64,000 nucleotides of DNA from Pseudarthrobacter sp. NamE2 (GCF_005796205.1 NZ_VAHN01000004.1:205545-269544); one strand, 5' to 3'; positions 43,995 through 53,156 are shown, counted from the first letter of the stretch. The notes: generated by a model from the sequence alone, not told the origin. Numbers and translations: made by a program.

Positions 43995-45449
43995 ATGACC
44001 ACAGCTCGTCGGCTACTAGCGGGAGCCTCTTGGGTATACGGGGCGCAGCTACTGACGGTTCTTGCCCAGTTTGCCTATGCTGCCATAACGTCGAGGGCGG
44101 TGGGACCCGATGGATTCGGTGCCTATGCCGTTGCTCTTGCAGTCACTGGACTGGTTTCTCTTCTTGCTACGGGGGGGCTAGGCCAGACAATTTCCCGAAT
44201 GAATGTTATGGACCAAGCCCGCATCCGGCCCTTGTTGACCTATGCACTGATACTGGGTGTTGTCTGTGGTCTCTTTTTGTTGCTGACTGCACCTTTTTGG
44301 GGATGGCTGTGGGGAGTTGAGTCATCGTCTAATCCGATTCGTTGGCTGGCTATAAGTTGCTCACTAAGCCCGTTTTTGGGACTAGCTACTGGGCTTCTGG
44401 CGCGCACCGGCAAATTTCGAAATCTGGCAATGATTACGTTGGGCAGCAACATACTGGGGATGGTCGTGGGCGGCCTTGCCGTCCTTCACTGGCAGACAGC
44501 GAGTTCGCTCGTTGTGTCCACATCAGTCGCGCAGATCATGACGCTGGTGGGGGCACTACTCGCAAGCGAACGGGGCCTCCTAGGTCTTTCCACCCTTCGG
44601 AAGGGACAGACAGACATTAGCTACAGTGGGAAGCTAACGTCTACCAACATGCTCTCGTATGTCACTGGCAATATCGTGAAGTTCAGTATGGTCAGAGGTA
44701 TCGACGCGGCGAGCTTAGGACACTGGAATCGGGCAGAAGTACTTACATCTATTCCTATGCAACAGATACAGGCCGCCCTTATCCGCGCCGTTTATCCGGA
44801 ATTTCGTCACGACATTCAAGAGTCGGATCGGGCAAAAACCGTTTGGACTGACATGCTCATCCTGGTGGCTGGCGCCTCTCTAATGCTGAGTGCCGCGGCA
44901 TTAGTGCTTGTACCACCTGTTGTTCCATTGCTGTTTGGTCCTGGTTGGGAGACGGCGGCGTTATTGGCGGGTCCTTTAGCAATCGCCGGCGGTCTTCAAA
45001 TAGTGTCTACACTGCTGGCTAGTGCAGTAGAAGCCTTGGGACGCTTCCGGTGGATCGTTTCGACGGAGGCTATACTAATCGGTCTCCAAGTTATTGCGGC
45101 CATTTTTGTACTTGTGACTCGGAACTTATGGGTTGCCGTCCTTGCCCTGGTCTTGACCAATGTGGTTCGCCACGGCTGGCATGTTTTTCTCTTGGGGAGA
45201 CAAGGCTATCTAGACGTTCGAAGGCTTCTTGCCAATTATCTCTTTTTAGTGGGTATTTCCTTCATAGTTGCGCTCGCTCTTTGGTGTTCGCTCGAGCTTG
45301 TAAAGATGAGTAGCAGCTCGTTCGTCTATCTCATCTTAGCTTTGTTCGCGGCGTTTATCCCTATTTCTGCCGGTCTTGTTTTACGCGACAGACTTCCCAT
45401 GGTCGTAATCGCACGCAAATACGGAATTCTCCCTCCATCACGCACATAG
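43995..45449 (+). CDS. Wzx-type oligosaccharide flippase
   Basis: A 484-residue membrane protein of the MOP/MVF exporter family, with about 12-14 helices: LLAGASWVYGAQLLTVLAQF, AVGPDGFGAYAVALAVTGLV, GLGQTISRM, and later GLLLFGPGWETAALLAGPLA-like segments. It should flip lipid-linked repeat units across the membrane for Wzy. ATG 43995 is preferred; an ATG at 43953 is in frame. It closes the rightward run before a hairpin. Confidence 0.88.
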   Translation: MTTARRLLAGASWVYGAQLLTVLAQFAYAAITSRAVGPDGFGAYAVALAVTGLVSLLATGGLGQTISRMNVMDQARIRPLLTYALILGVVCGLFLLLTAPFWGWLWGVESSSNPIRWLAISCSLSPFLGLATGLLARTGKFRNLAMITLGSNILGMVVGGLAVLHWQTASSLVVSTSVAQIMTLVGALLASERGLLGLSTLRKGQTDISYSGKLTSTNMLSYVTGNIVKFSMVRGIDAASLGHWNRAEVLTSIPMQQIQAALIRAVYPEFRHDIQESDRAKTVWTDMLILVAGASLMLSAAALVLVPPVVPLLFGPGWETAALLAGPLAIAGGLQIVSTLLASAVEALGRFRWIVSTEAILIGLQVIAAIFVLVTRNLWVAVLALVLTNVVRHGWHVFLLGRQGYLDVRRLLANYLFLVGISFIVALALWCSLELVKMSSSSFVYLILALFAAFIPISAGLVLRDRLPMVVIARKYGILPPSRT

Positions 45450-45455
45450 CGCCAC

Positions 45456-45489
45456 TATGCGCTGTGTGCGATAGGCGCCGCAGCGCATA
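45456..45489 (+). terminator. hairpin after the polysaccharide operon
   Basis: TATGCGCTG (45456-45464) and CAGCGCATA (45481-45489) form a perfect 9-bp stem 7 bp after the flippase stop. It lacks a clear T-run but is well placed to end the rightward transcript. Confidence 0.6.
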
Positions 45490-45503
45490 CGCAAGGCATT
45501 TCA

Positions 45504-45986
45504 ATGTGCACTATCGATGATTACAATTCCCGACAGGTTTCGCAGTTGCAGGTCATAGACGCAGGCGGACTACCTGAACGGATTGAGTGCTTGGCGTTGT
45601 GCCTGCGTGAAGCGATGTTTTACGTTGTGACGCCTAAGGGCGCCGTGCCTAGATTCACCTGGAATGAACTTGGCCTTCCGGATGCTGCTTTTGGACCAAA
45701 GCAGGGCGTGCGAAACTGGTTGAAACTCACGGATAGCTGCATCGGGCAGTCACGTGTACTGCTCCAAGGGCGCCAGCAACATGCATTGTTTGTGTGCGAC
45801 CCGCATGAAAAACATATCGACGGATGCCTCGGGACGCGCTTCAATATCCATCAGTCGTCAGCAGACGGACCGCTTACTGTCGCTGCGGTCGCGGATGAGT
45901 TACAGCCCGTCGACTGCTCTCATCCCTTAGGATCCTGTCGAAATCGCACCCTACATCGTTGGTCTCGTGCATGTCACTCCGCCTGA
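45504..45986 (+). CDS. doubtful hypothetical ORF in the gap between flippase and autokinase
   Basis: A frame of 160 residues begins MCTIDDYNSRQVSQLQVIDA and includes FVCDPHEKHIDGCLG. Its last third runs antisense to the end of the autokinase gene. It is rich in Cys and His without a repeat pattern, has no clear ribosome site and matches no family I know. It may be a remnant; otherwise the interval 45490-45873 holds nothing recognisable. Confidence 0.2.
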   Translation: MCTIDDYNSRQVSQLQVIDAGGLPERIECLALCLREAMFYVVTPKGAVPRFTWNELGLPDAAFGPKQGVRNWLKLTDSCIGQSRVLLQGRQQHALFVCDPHEKHIDGCLGTRFNIHQSSADGPLTVAAVADELQPVDCSHPLGSCRNRTLHRWSRACHSA

Positions 45987-47454
45987 ATGTTGCAGCTTCA
46001 TCTTGCAAGTCTTCAATTTCAGAAGGCGATCCATAACTGTAATAGCCGTAGGCGTATGCATCTGGGCCTTTAACTGGGATCTGATTTAGTACAATTCCGA
46101 GCACAGGCGCGTCCACCATGTCTAGCATCGTCATGGCCTTTTGCAGGTCTTGAACCCTCAATTTTTGCGATCCCGCCACCACGACAATTCCGCCTACATA
46201 CTGTGAGAGCACTGCGGCATCCGTAACAGGAAGCAGAGGCGGGGCATCAATAATAAGCATGTCGAAGGACTGTTCCAGGCTGGCGATAAGCTGCCTCATT
46301 GCCCCCGACCCGAGCAACTCGCTCGGGTTGGGGGGGATGCGACCTGATGCAAGAACGAAGAGGTTGTCATTTCCCCAGGGCTGTAGGACCTCGTTCACGT
46401 CCGCGCTGCCTACAAGCGTAGTAGTAAGCCCTGCGGTTCGGTCGAGACCCAGGTATTCGCTGACCATTGGGCGACGAAGGTCGGCATCTATCAAGCAAAC
46501 TGACTGCCCCGCTTGCGCTACTGCTATGGCTAAGTTCGTGGCGGTTGTGCTCTTGCCCTCGCCCGGCAACGAAGAAGTGACGAGTACCGTTTTAGCTTGG
46601 CGAGCAACGTTTGCGAACTGGAGGTTCGTCCGGAGCTGACGGAATGATTCAGCGCGAGGACTTTGAGGGGCGGCTTGTGTGAGAAGGGGTTTCCTTGAGG
46701 CGTCTTGATCGAAGGCGATGCCGCCGAGAAGGGGGGCGTCGGTTACACGACGCAAATCTGCTTCGCCACGTATGCGATTATCCAGCTTGGATCTAAGAAT
46801 GGCCCCCCCAATGCCCAGCGCTGTGCCCGCGAGAAGTCCGAGCAAAAGGTTTAGGCGTGTGTTTGGCGCAGACGGACTCGTTGGAGCGGTGGCAGGCTTG
46901 ATGATTGACAGGCTGACGGGCGAAGTGCCTGCAGCGTTGGGCTGCTCCAACTTGTCAACGGCTTTGATGAGACTGGCAGCTACCGCTTGCGCCAGGGCTG
47001 CTGACTGTACCGGGGAGCTGTCCGACACGGAAATGCTTATCAGGACAGTGTTCGGGTCAGTCTGTGCCGTTACCCTTCCGGACAACTCTTGGGAACTAAT
47101 TGCTAAACCCAAAGAATCTATTGCCGGTTGGAGGACGATTGGGGAGTCAACGGTCTTTACGTAAGACTGTACGCGCGCTTGGCCAAACGTATTACCCTGC
47201 TGCAGTTCCTGAATTGATCCTGACCCCTGAATAGCAACAAACAGCTGCGTTTCCGCGGTGTACGAAGGTTTAGCCAAAATTGAAGCGCCACCTCCGATGA
47301 GAACGCCCGCAAGAACGAATGAAACAATCAAAATCCAGTTGCGGCGTAGGATTCGGAAGTAGTCGCGTAAGTCCAAGCCGGGGTCCCCCTGTGTCGATTC
47401 CTGTCGCCGCCGCTTGGTGGCGCCAGAACGCAATAAACGTGCGGTCCTGCCCAT
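45874..47454 (-). CDS. polysaccharide co-polymerase/tyrosine autokinase (Wzz-BY-kinase fusion)
   Basis: A 526-residue protein: basic N-terminus, first helix IVSFVLAGVLIGGGASILA, external chain-length domain, PNTRLNLLLGLLAGTALGIG as second helix, then the kinase with TSSLPGEGKSTTATNLA (Walker A), CLIDADLRRPMVSEYLG (Walker A') and MLIIDAPPLLPVTD (Walker B). A tyrosine cluster AYAYGYYSYG follows near residue 485, but an unusual ~45-residue charged tail with RRSDMHETNDVGCDFDR continues after it. It controls polymer length and export. ATG 47454 is preferred to TTG 47472. Convergent with the glycosyltransferase run. Confidence 0.88.
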   Translation of the reverse strand: MGRTARLLRSGATKRRRQESTQGDPGLDLRDYFRILRRNWILIVSFVLAGVLIGGGASILAKPSYTAETQLFVAIQGSGSIQELQQGNTFGQARVQSYVKTVDSPIVLQPAIDSLGLAISSQELSGRVTAQTDPNTVLISISVSDSSPVQSAALAQAVAASLIKAVDKLEQPNAAGTSPVSLSIIKPATAPTSPSAPNTRLNLLLGLLAGTALGIGGAILRSKLDNRIRGEADLRRVTDAPLLGGIAFDQDASRKPLLTQAAPQSPRAESFRQLRTNLQFANVARQAKTVLVTSSLPGEGKSTTATNLAIAVAQAGQSVCLIDADLRRPMVSEYLGLDRTAGLTTTLVGSADVNEVLQPWGNDNLFVLASGRIPPNPSELLGSGAMRQLIASLEQSFDMLIIDAPPLLPVTDAAVLSQYVGGIVVVAGSQKLRVQDLQKAMTMLDMVDAPVLGIVLNQIPVKGPDAYAYGYYSYGSPSEIEDLQDEAATFRRSDMHETNDVGCDFDRILRDESSRRAVTHPRPQRQ

Positions 47455-47872
47455 TGTACTCGGCGTGGCCAAGCGAGAAGGCTAGGGGTCTTGCTTGCGG
47501 CGCTCTAGGAAGTGCTCGTTGCGCTTAGGGTATCTTCTGCCAGCCCGCCCTATTTATACCTACGGTTACGTGGTACTAGTTGAACGCGGAAATGCCTTCG
47601 CTAGTACACTTCTCTAGACCGATGTCCACCTCTCGGTGCCGCCTTGACGGCGGGACATGCTTGCTTTGTGGACCGGGCCGGCCCGTCTTCCCGTGACGGT
47701 CAAGGGTTCCGAAGCTTCTCATTGAGACGTGCGTTCACTTGGCGGTGTTGCTTACCATGCTGTCGCTTTCGGAAGCCGGATATAGACCTTTACGACATCT
47801 CAAAAGCCTCTTAATGCTGTTCCAAGTGGAAGCGCTGATGTGTCTTCAAGTGCCCCCCGCAGCCATTAGGCT
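47455..47872. other. 418-bp intergenic region between divergent autokinase and glycosyltransferase genes
   Basis: No coding sequence is supported. It must contain promoters for both flanking genes; no strong palindrome or textbook -35/-10 pair stood out. Confidence 0.5.
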
Positions 47873-48913
47873 ATGCCCATGACGAACTGGGTTTCTACAT
47901 GGTTTTACACGCAATCGAAAACAGAGGGCGGTGAGTATGCCCAAGTTCGTGGCGATTCTTCCACTGAGTCATTTAGAGACGTCTATCGTCGCTGCGTAGG
48001 GGTGTTCTTCCTATCGGCGCGAAAAGCAAATCCGGACGCCGAATTAGTGCTTTACCTCAATGCGCCGTGGGACAAAGGTAGCAGCAAGGTGGCACATGAG
48101 GTGTGGCACTTGTTGCAACGACTCCAGGTGACCATAGAGGTGATTCCGTATAAACATCAGCCGCCCGAATCCTTCGCTAAATCTTGGAGAAACCAATTCT
48201 TCGTGATCGACGTTCTCGCCGACCTCGCGCGAAAAGTAGGGGAATGTGACGCGTGGGTTGTTTTAGACAGTGATATTGTGTGGTCTACCCAATCCACCGA
48301 CAAATTGTGGCAAGCCTTACAAGAGCAAGGTATCTCCACCTATACGGTCGGATACGCTAGGTCGCAGCACATTAATGGGATGTCGATGGAGTTCCTAAAA
48401 AGTCTTGCTGGTAGTCTTAATTTGGATACCAAAGATCGTCTTGACTATTCGGGCGGCGAGTTTATTGGTGGGAATGGGTCATCCCTTAGCGATCTCATTG
48501 CCACCTCTGATGCAGTTTGGTCAGCGCTCATGGACCAGCATGCGTTGGACCAGAGCCTTCAGTTTGAAGAGGCCCATCTCCTGAGTCTTGTCTATGGGTT
48601 GTTGGATGTCGTCCCGGGACGAATGAATTTTTTCGTGCGCAGGCTGTGGACGCAGCCGTTCAAGTACCAGAATGTGTCCACAGATGACGAAAAATTGGCA
48701 TTATGGCATGTCCCGGCGGAGAAGAAGTACGGCATCCGGCGGATATACCGGACAACTATAAGGGATGACAGCCGAGCTCTTGCGATGGACCCTGTTCAAT
48801 GGATAAATTATTGTCGCAGGCAATTGGGTATCCCGAGGAACTCGTTGTTGAAGGTTGGGCGTGATACGGCCCGTGCAATTCGCTCGAAAAGTATCAAGCG
48901 TTTTGCGCGGTGA
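47873..48913 (+). CDS. putative GT-A glycosyltransferase
   Basis: A 346-residue protein: TNWVSTWFYTQSKTEGGEYA, VGVFFLSARKANPDAELVLY, and ECDAWVVLDSDIVWSTQSTD, whose DSD looks like a metal-binding DxD of nucleotide-sugar transferases. Later segments YSGGEFIGGNGSSLSDL and EEAHLLSLVYGLLD resemble acceptor-site loops. The ATG at 47873 or 47879 starts it. AT-rich codon use matches the island. Family assignment is tentative. Confidence 0.6.
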   Translation: MPMTNWVSTWFYTQSKTEGGEYAQVRGDSSTESFRDVYRRCVGVFFLSARKANPDAELVLYLNAPWDKGSSKVAHEVWHLLQRLQVTIEVIPYKHQPPESFAKSWRNQFFVIDVLADLARKVGECDAWVVLDSDIVWSTQSTDKLWQALQEQGISTYTVGYARSQHINGMSMEFLKSLAGSLNLDTKDRLDYSGGEFIGGNGSSLSDLIATSDAVWSALMDQHALDQSLQFEEAHLLSLVYGLLDVVPGRMNFFVRRLWTQPFKYQNVSTDDEKLALWHVPAEKKYGIRRIYRTTIRDDSRALAMDPVQWINYCRRQLGIPRNSLLKVGRDTARAIRSKSIKRFAR

Positions 48914-49697
48914 TGCCTGCAATGCATGTTGATCGGCCCCCAGGTTGCATGAACGATAGCCAGGAGCCATTGCGGCCGGACGACGACGATTGATGGATTG
49001 TGATGCGATTCTGGCAGACTTCGAAAGCTTGACCTGGGAGCCTAGCTTTCAGGGGGGGTCGATTCGAACATGCCCCGAATGGATATGCATCAGTATGAGA
49101 GCAGTGAGGGGCTTGAAAAGTAAGCACACTACAATGTCTGCCGTTGGATATCCGGCAGTCGATGGTAACTCTAGGTCAGGTGCAATGAGCTCGTTGTCAG
49201 GCATAGCGATCGAGAAGGCGCGCCGTGCTTGAAGGCCAAATTTGACTCTCGGTTTCTGCAGCATGAACAGCCGTGATAAGCGCTGCCGCTGCCGGTGCCA
49301 AGCACCTCGCCAAACACGCGGGTTGCAATCTTGCCAAGCTGACTATCCACGGTTTGACCGCGGCAGTACCCTATGCGGAGTTAAGCGACGTGCACATCCA
49401 TTTGGGACAGCCTCGCTTCGAATTAGATTTTCCAAGGGTTATTTGAATTGCAGCAACTTTGGGCTGCAGTGCCGGTTTTGCGGGTTGGCCCTTCCTTGGG
49501 ATCCCCCGCCTGTTTTTTGCTCACGGCATTGTCTCAAATGCCACAATATTGCGAGGCCAAGGTCCGAATTAGGTCAAATCGCGGGTTTAGCGATACCAGC
49601 ATTTAGTGGTCTCTCAGCACCGGCCACGACGCCTCCCGCTGGTCGCCGAAACCGGATTCATCTGACCGTTACACTTATCCGCATGGGGAGCTCATTT
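48914..49697. other. 784-bp region of degraded coding sequence left of the IS element
   Basis: No intact gene was recognised. A frame ending in the TGA near 49445 reads ISAAAAGAKHLAKHAGCNLA and SDVHIHLGQPRFELDFPRVI, which looks like protein-coding composition, but it lacks a start and a known family. Other frames here are short and interrupted. The region probably contains remnants of glycan-island genes. Confidence 0.35.
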
Positions 49698-49729
49698 GGG
49701 ACTGCCCCGGCTTTTGTTGACTCGGGGTA

Positions 49730-50596
49730 TTAGGCCGCTGTGAGCGCGGTCCGGTTGATTGTTTCATATTCGACGGGCGTGAGTTTGCCCAGCCGTCTTT
49801 GCCGTCGCCGGCGGTGATAGGTCCGCTCGATCCAGGTCGTGATGGCCAGTCGGAGGTCCTGTCTGGTGAGCCACCGCTGACGGTCCAGGACGTTCTTCTG
49901 CAGCAGCGAGAAGAACGACTCCATCGCGGCGTTGTCCGCGCACGCGCCGACCCTGCCCATCGATCCGGTGAGCCCGTGGTGCCGGAGTGATTCGACGAAG
50001 CGGCGAGACCGGAACTGGGACCCCCGGTCCGAGTGCACCACTGTCCCTGCCGGACGGCGTGCCCGCACCGCGTTCTCTAGGGCGGCGACGGCAAGCGAGG
50101 ACTTCATCCGTGTGTCCATCGAGTACCCGACGATCCTTCCGGAATAGACGTCCTTCACCGCGCAGAGGTAGAGCTTCCCCTCGGCAGTTGGGTGCTCGGT
50201 GATGTCTGTCAGCCACAGCTCGTTCGGCGCCGCGGCGGTGAAGTCCCGCTCCACCAGGTCGTCGTGGACCGGTGGCCCCGGCTTCCGGTTCAGGCCACGC
50301 TTCCTTGAGAAAACCGACCAGATGCCGTGGTCCCTACACAAGCGCTGGACCCTGTTCTCACCCGCTACGATGCCCATCTCCGGGAGCTCGTCGGCGATAA
50401 ACCGGTACCCGAACGCCGGGTCCTCGGCATGGATGTCCCGGGCGGCGTTAACCAAGTGCGCGTCGGCCCACTCCCGTTCCGTCACCGGACTGGCCCTCCA
50501 CCGGTAATAGCCTTGCTTGCTAAACTTCAACACCCTGCAAGTCACCGCCACGGGAACGCCGTCGGCGGCAAGATCCGTGACCAGCGGGTAGATCAT
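49730..50596 (-). CDS. IS3-family transposase OrfB (DDE integrase domain)
   Basis: A 288-residue rve-type integrase. An N-terminal HTH_21-like region (FSKQGYYRWRASP, GYRFIADELPEMGI) precedes the catalytic triad: Asp in LWLTDITEHP, Asp in VVHSDRGSQFRSRRF and Glu in DNAAMESFFSLLQKNVL, 35 residues apart as in DDE(35)E enzymes. The start ATG overlaps the OrfA stop (ATGA). In this family OrfAB is usually made by -1 frameshifting; the overlap lies just after AACCCAAAA. Confidence 0.93.
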   Translation of the reverse strand: MIYPLVTDLAADGVPVAVTCRVLKFSKQGYYRWRASPVTEREWADAHLVNAARDIHAEDPAFGYRFIADELPEMGIVAGENRVQRLCRDHGIWSVFSRKRGLNRKPGPPVHDDLVERDFTAAAPNELWLTDITEHPTAEGKLYLCAVKDVYSGRIVGYSMDTRMKSSLAVAALENAVRARRPAGTVVHSDRGSQFRSRRFVESLRHHGLTGSMGRVGACADNAAMESFFSLLQKNVLDRQRWLTRQDLRLAITTWIERTYHRRRRQRRLGKLTPVEYETINRTALTAA

Positions 50597-50874
50597 TTTG
50601 GGTTGATATCCCTGGCAAGATAGGCAGCAGCCCGGCGCAGAATCTCATTCTCCTGCTCCAACAACCGGTTCCGCTTCTTCAACTCCCGCATCTCGACCGA
50701 CTCCGCAGCTGCTGGGCCAGCCCCGGATTCTTTACGTTCGGCGATCGCAATCCAGCGCTTCAACGTCGTAACCGAAAGCCCGAAATCCTTCGCAATCTGC
50801 GCCAGCGGCGCCTCACCCTTGCGGGCCACATCAATAACGTCCTGGCGGAACTCCGCCCCATAAGGCGTGGGCAT
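50593..50874 (-). CDS. IS3-family transposase OrfA (HTH and leucine zipper)
   Basis: A 93-residue HTH protein: GAEFRQDVIDVARKGEAPLA and IAKDFGLSVTTLKRWIAIAE form the DNA-binding part, followed by ELKKRNRLLEQENEILRRAA, a leucine-zipper-like coiled coil. ATG 50874 is used with GGAAGGA upstream; the open frame extends further but into non-homologous sequence. It binds the terminal repeats and pairs with OrfB. Confidence 0.9.
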   Translation of the reverse strand: MPTPYGAEFRQDVIDVARKGEAPLAQIAKDFGLSVTTLKRWIAIAERKESGAGPAAAESVEMRELKKRNRLLEQENEILRRAAAYLARDINPK

Positions 50875-51096
50875 GGTCAACATCCTTCCACGAGCACAAG
50901 CTCGGTAGGTCAAGGAGTCAACAAAACCCGGGGCAGTCCCTTTCGGCGCTTCTGGCTCAAAGTCAAGCCTGAAGCGTGTCCGCGGTGAGCGGCGCGAGTC
51001 GGTCCTGTCCAAGGTTCCCGTCAATGTCCAACAAACGGGCCTAGTTTGTATGCCGCCCCCGACCTCTGGGCCACCTACCGTGCCTCACTAGCTGCC

Positions 51097-51930
51097 TATC
51101 CTGAAACGTCATGTTGCCGTTGTCTGGGCGCTGCTAGGCGCAGCGTTCGCTGGCATGGCTGTCACTGCCCCCGGCCTGCCGCTGCTGGCCTGGCAGCGGT
51201 TCGGACCCCCTGACAGCTCACTCCTACCGTCTGAGCATGGGATCAAGGACGCCGCATGATACGGACGAAAGTTGGCCCGGACAACGCCAGCCTCATGCTT
51301 CCGGCGCGCCCGAACGGGCAGTTAGCCATATGGTTCCATCGTCACGCCGGCGATGCCGAGGACATAGTGTCTAGCGGACGAATTGACCGTTTGCATGACG
51401 CGCTATTCGAACGCATTCCCTAGCCGGTTCGGATGCCGCTGGCGCTGCCTGGGGCAACCCTGCATCGGTGACAGCCTATGCCGAACTGGACCGATGGGCT
51501 TCGGCACAGACAACCGTGACGGATCGCGTCCTTATTGGGCTGTCCATGGGCGGGCTCCCGTCCCTTCAGATGATTGATGACCTGCGTGCCCGGGCACGGA
51601 TCGGAATCTATCTTGCGTGCAACCTCGAGTCAGTGGCGCACCGCTTCCAGACAGTAGCGACCGCTTGGGGCTTGGACGACTGGGAGCCGACCCAGGTTAC
51701 AGGCGTGAGTCCAGTCGACCTAGCCAGCACTGCCGGCGTTGACATGAGCTTCTTCCATTCACCGTGCGACACTGTTGTTCCCCAAGGACATCAACACCGA
51801 CCTGTGTGTTGATGCTGCCAAGGCGGCCGGAGACAAGGTGAAAGTAGTGAGCACTTCTGGAGAGCAATGCAATCAATCCGGTTATCAGCCTGCGAAGGTG
51901 CTTGAGTTCCTCGCGGCGGATAGGCCCTAG
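51097..51930 (+). pseudogene. fragmented alpha/beta hydrolase (lipase/esterase-like) gene
   Basis: Coding sense appears in successive frames: a hydrophobic start (HVAVVWALLGAAFAGMAVTA), then NGQLAIWFHRHAGDAEDIVS, then ELDRWASAQTTVTDRVLIGL with the nucleophile elbow GLSMGG, SFFHSPCDTVVP with the acid, and finally DAAKAAGDKVKVVSTSG to AKVLEFLAADRP and a stop at 51928-51930. At least three frame changes are required. It resembles a secreted or membrane-anchored serine hydrolase. It lies right of the IS, followed by an intact acyltransferase. Confidence 0.65.
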
Positions 51931-51940
51931 GATTGTGGCC

Positions 51941-52375
51941 ATGGGCCTCATCACAAAGTTGCTGCCGTATCGAAACACACCTGGTCTTCGCCGCGTCATC
52001 CGCGAAGTCCTTTACTTGTACGGTTGTGACATACCCCCGGAAGTAAAGTTCGGGAAGAACACGGAGATTGTTCACCGCGGCATTGGCCTTGTAATTTACC
52101 CGAAGGTGACTATCGGTGACAACGTCACGATCTACCACGGCGTTACCATTGGCCGCGCCATCCGATCGGGCGATATTGGGGAGACGGTGATCGGAGACGG
52201 AGCCGTGTTGTCAGCGGGTGCTGTGATCACGATCGGCCCCGAGGGTCGGAAGATTGGCGCCGGGGCGATCGTCGGCGCAAATGCCGTGGTAACTAAGGAT
52301 GTCCCAACTGGCGAGGTTTGGGGCGGCGTTCCAGCCCGAAAGCTGGAGAAGCACCGCCCTATCCCCGTACAGTGA
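51941..52375 (+). CDS. serine acetyltransferase-like hexapeptide protein
   Basis: A 144-residue left-handed beta-helix protein of the CysE/EpsC kind: HRGIGLVIYPKVTIGDNVTI YHGVTIGR carries the active-site His of the HGV motif, and later VIGDGAVLSAGAVITIG and KIGAGAIVGANAVVTKDVPT. It is shorter than true CysE, lacking the N-terminal helical domain, which fits a polysaccharide O-acetyltransferase. ATG 51941 is chosen; a frame start at 51902 overlaps the pseudogene. Confidence 0.8.
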   Translation: MGLITKLLPYRNTPGLRRVIREVLYLYGCDIPPEVKFGKNTEIVHRGIGLVIYPKVTIGDNVTIYHGVTIGRAIRSGDIGETVIGDGAVLSAGAVITIGPEGRKIGAGAIVGANAVVTKDVPTGEVWGGVPARKLEKHRPIPVQ

Positions 52376-52530
52376 ATACCACCTCTAAAGGCGATCATCC
52401 AACTTGTGCCGTCGCTGAATACTCGGCTCACCACAGGAAGGCCCGATGTTTGTTGTAGGCAGCGCCAGCATGTCTTGTTAGCCGGCATGAACACGTTCAC
52501 GTTCAGAACGCCGTGTGTCCACAGCTAGCT

Positions 52531-52826
52531 AACGCGTATCCAGTACTCAAACTCTAGGCACGGCGGTGTATCCAGCATCTCCAGGCTGGGACTGCAACTG
52601 GTCAAGGATCAGCCGGCGCACGTCGTGTTGTCCACGGCGCAAACCAGCAGGATCACCTCGAAGTCGCCCGTGCACAAGTGCGTTTTTGTGCACCTCGGGG
52701 ATGGCCGGGAGGAGACCCCGAGAGGTGTACGACAGGCGTCCTAATTCAGTGCCACGGAGGCGGATGACTTCAGCCCGGCCTTAATTAAATCCACCACTGC
52801 CGTCAATTGGGGGAGGATGCCACCAG
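52531..52826 (-). pseudogene. relic of the 3' part of an lrp/asnC gene
   Basis: This stretch aligns by eye with the intact lrp gene at about 55214-55505, sharing runs such as CAGCAGGATCACxTCGAAGT and GGATGGCCG. It has numerous substitutions and indels that destroy the frame. It is immediately followed by a copy of part of the E1alpha gene, so it is a fossil of the locus 3 kb away. Confidence 0.75.
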
Positions 52827-52830
52827 AAGT

Positions 52831-53156
52831 GCGCCCAGAACTCCGCCACTCGTCCGGCAGGGCCGCATGGCCGTTACCCCTCTAGCCACGGCCAGGAAGC
52901 CTGCCAGGTGGCCGCCGCCCTGTGCCTGTCCGACGGTGACTGGATGTTCCCCACCTACCGCGACGCCGTCGCCGTGATGACCCGCGGCGTGGACCCCGTG
53001 CAGGTGATGACCATCTTCCGCGGGGACTGGCACGGCGGATACGACCCCCTCAGGCACAAGGTGGGTATCCAGAGCACCCCGCTGACCACCCAGCTGCTGC
53101 ACGCCGTCGGCGCCGCCTATGCCGCCAAGCTGCGCGGCCGGGACACTGTGGTGCTG
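52831..53156 (+). pseudogene. partial duplicate of the E1alpha gene
   Basis: The DNA matches 56110-56440 of the intact E1alpha gene very closely, including the coding of CLSDGDWMFPTYRDAVAVM and GDWHGGYDP. The copy begins inside the gene, joined directly to the lrp relic, and similarity ends after GTGGTGCTG at 53156, so the TPP-binding GDG region and the rest are missing. It cannot make a working enzyme. It is much less diverged than the adjoining lrp relic. Confidence 0.85.

Larger units (their letters stand above)
49698..50940 (-). mobile_element. IS3-family insertion sequence, complete
   Basis: A 1243-bp element. The terminal inverted repeats are 49698-49723 (GGGACTGCCCCGGCTTTTGT...) and 50915-50940, which match as inverses at about 24 of 26 positions. 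TTT directly flanks both ends (49695-49697 and 50941-50943), a 3-bp target duplication as expected for IS3. Both transposase reading frames are intact and read leftward. Confidence 0.9.
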
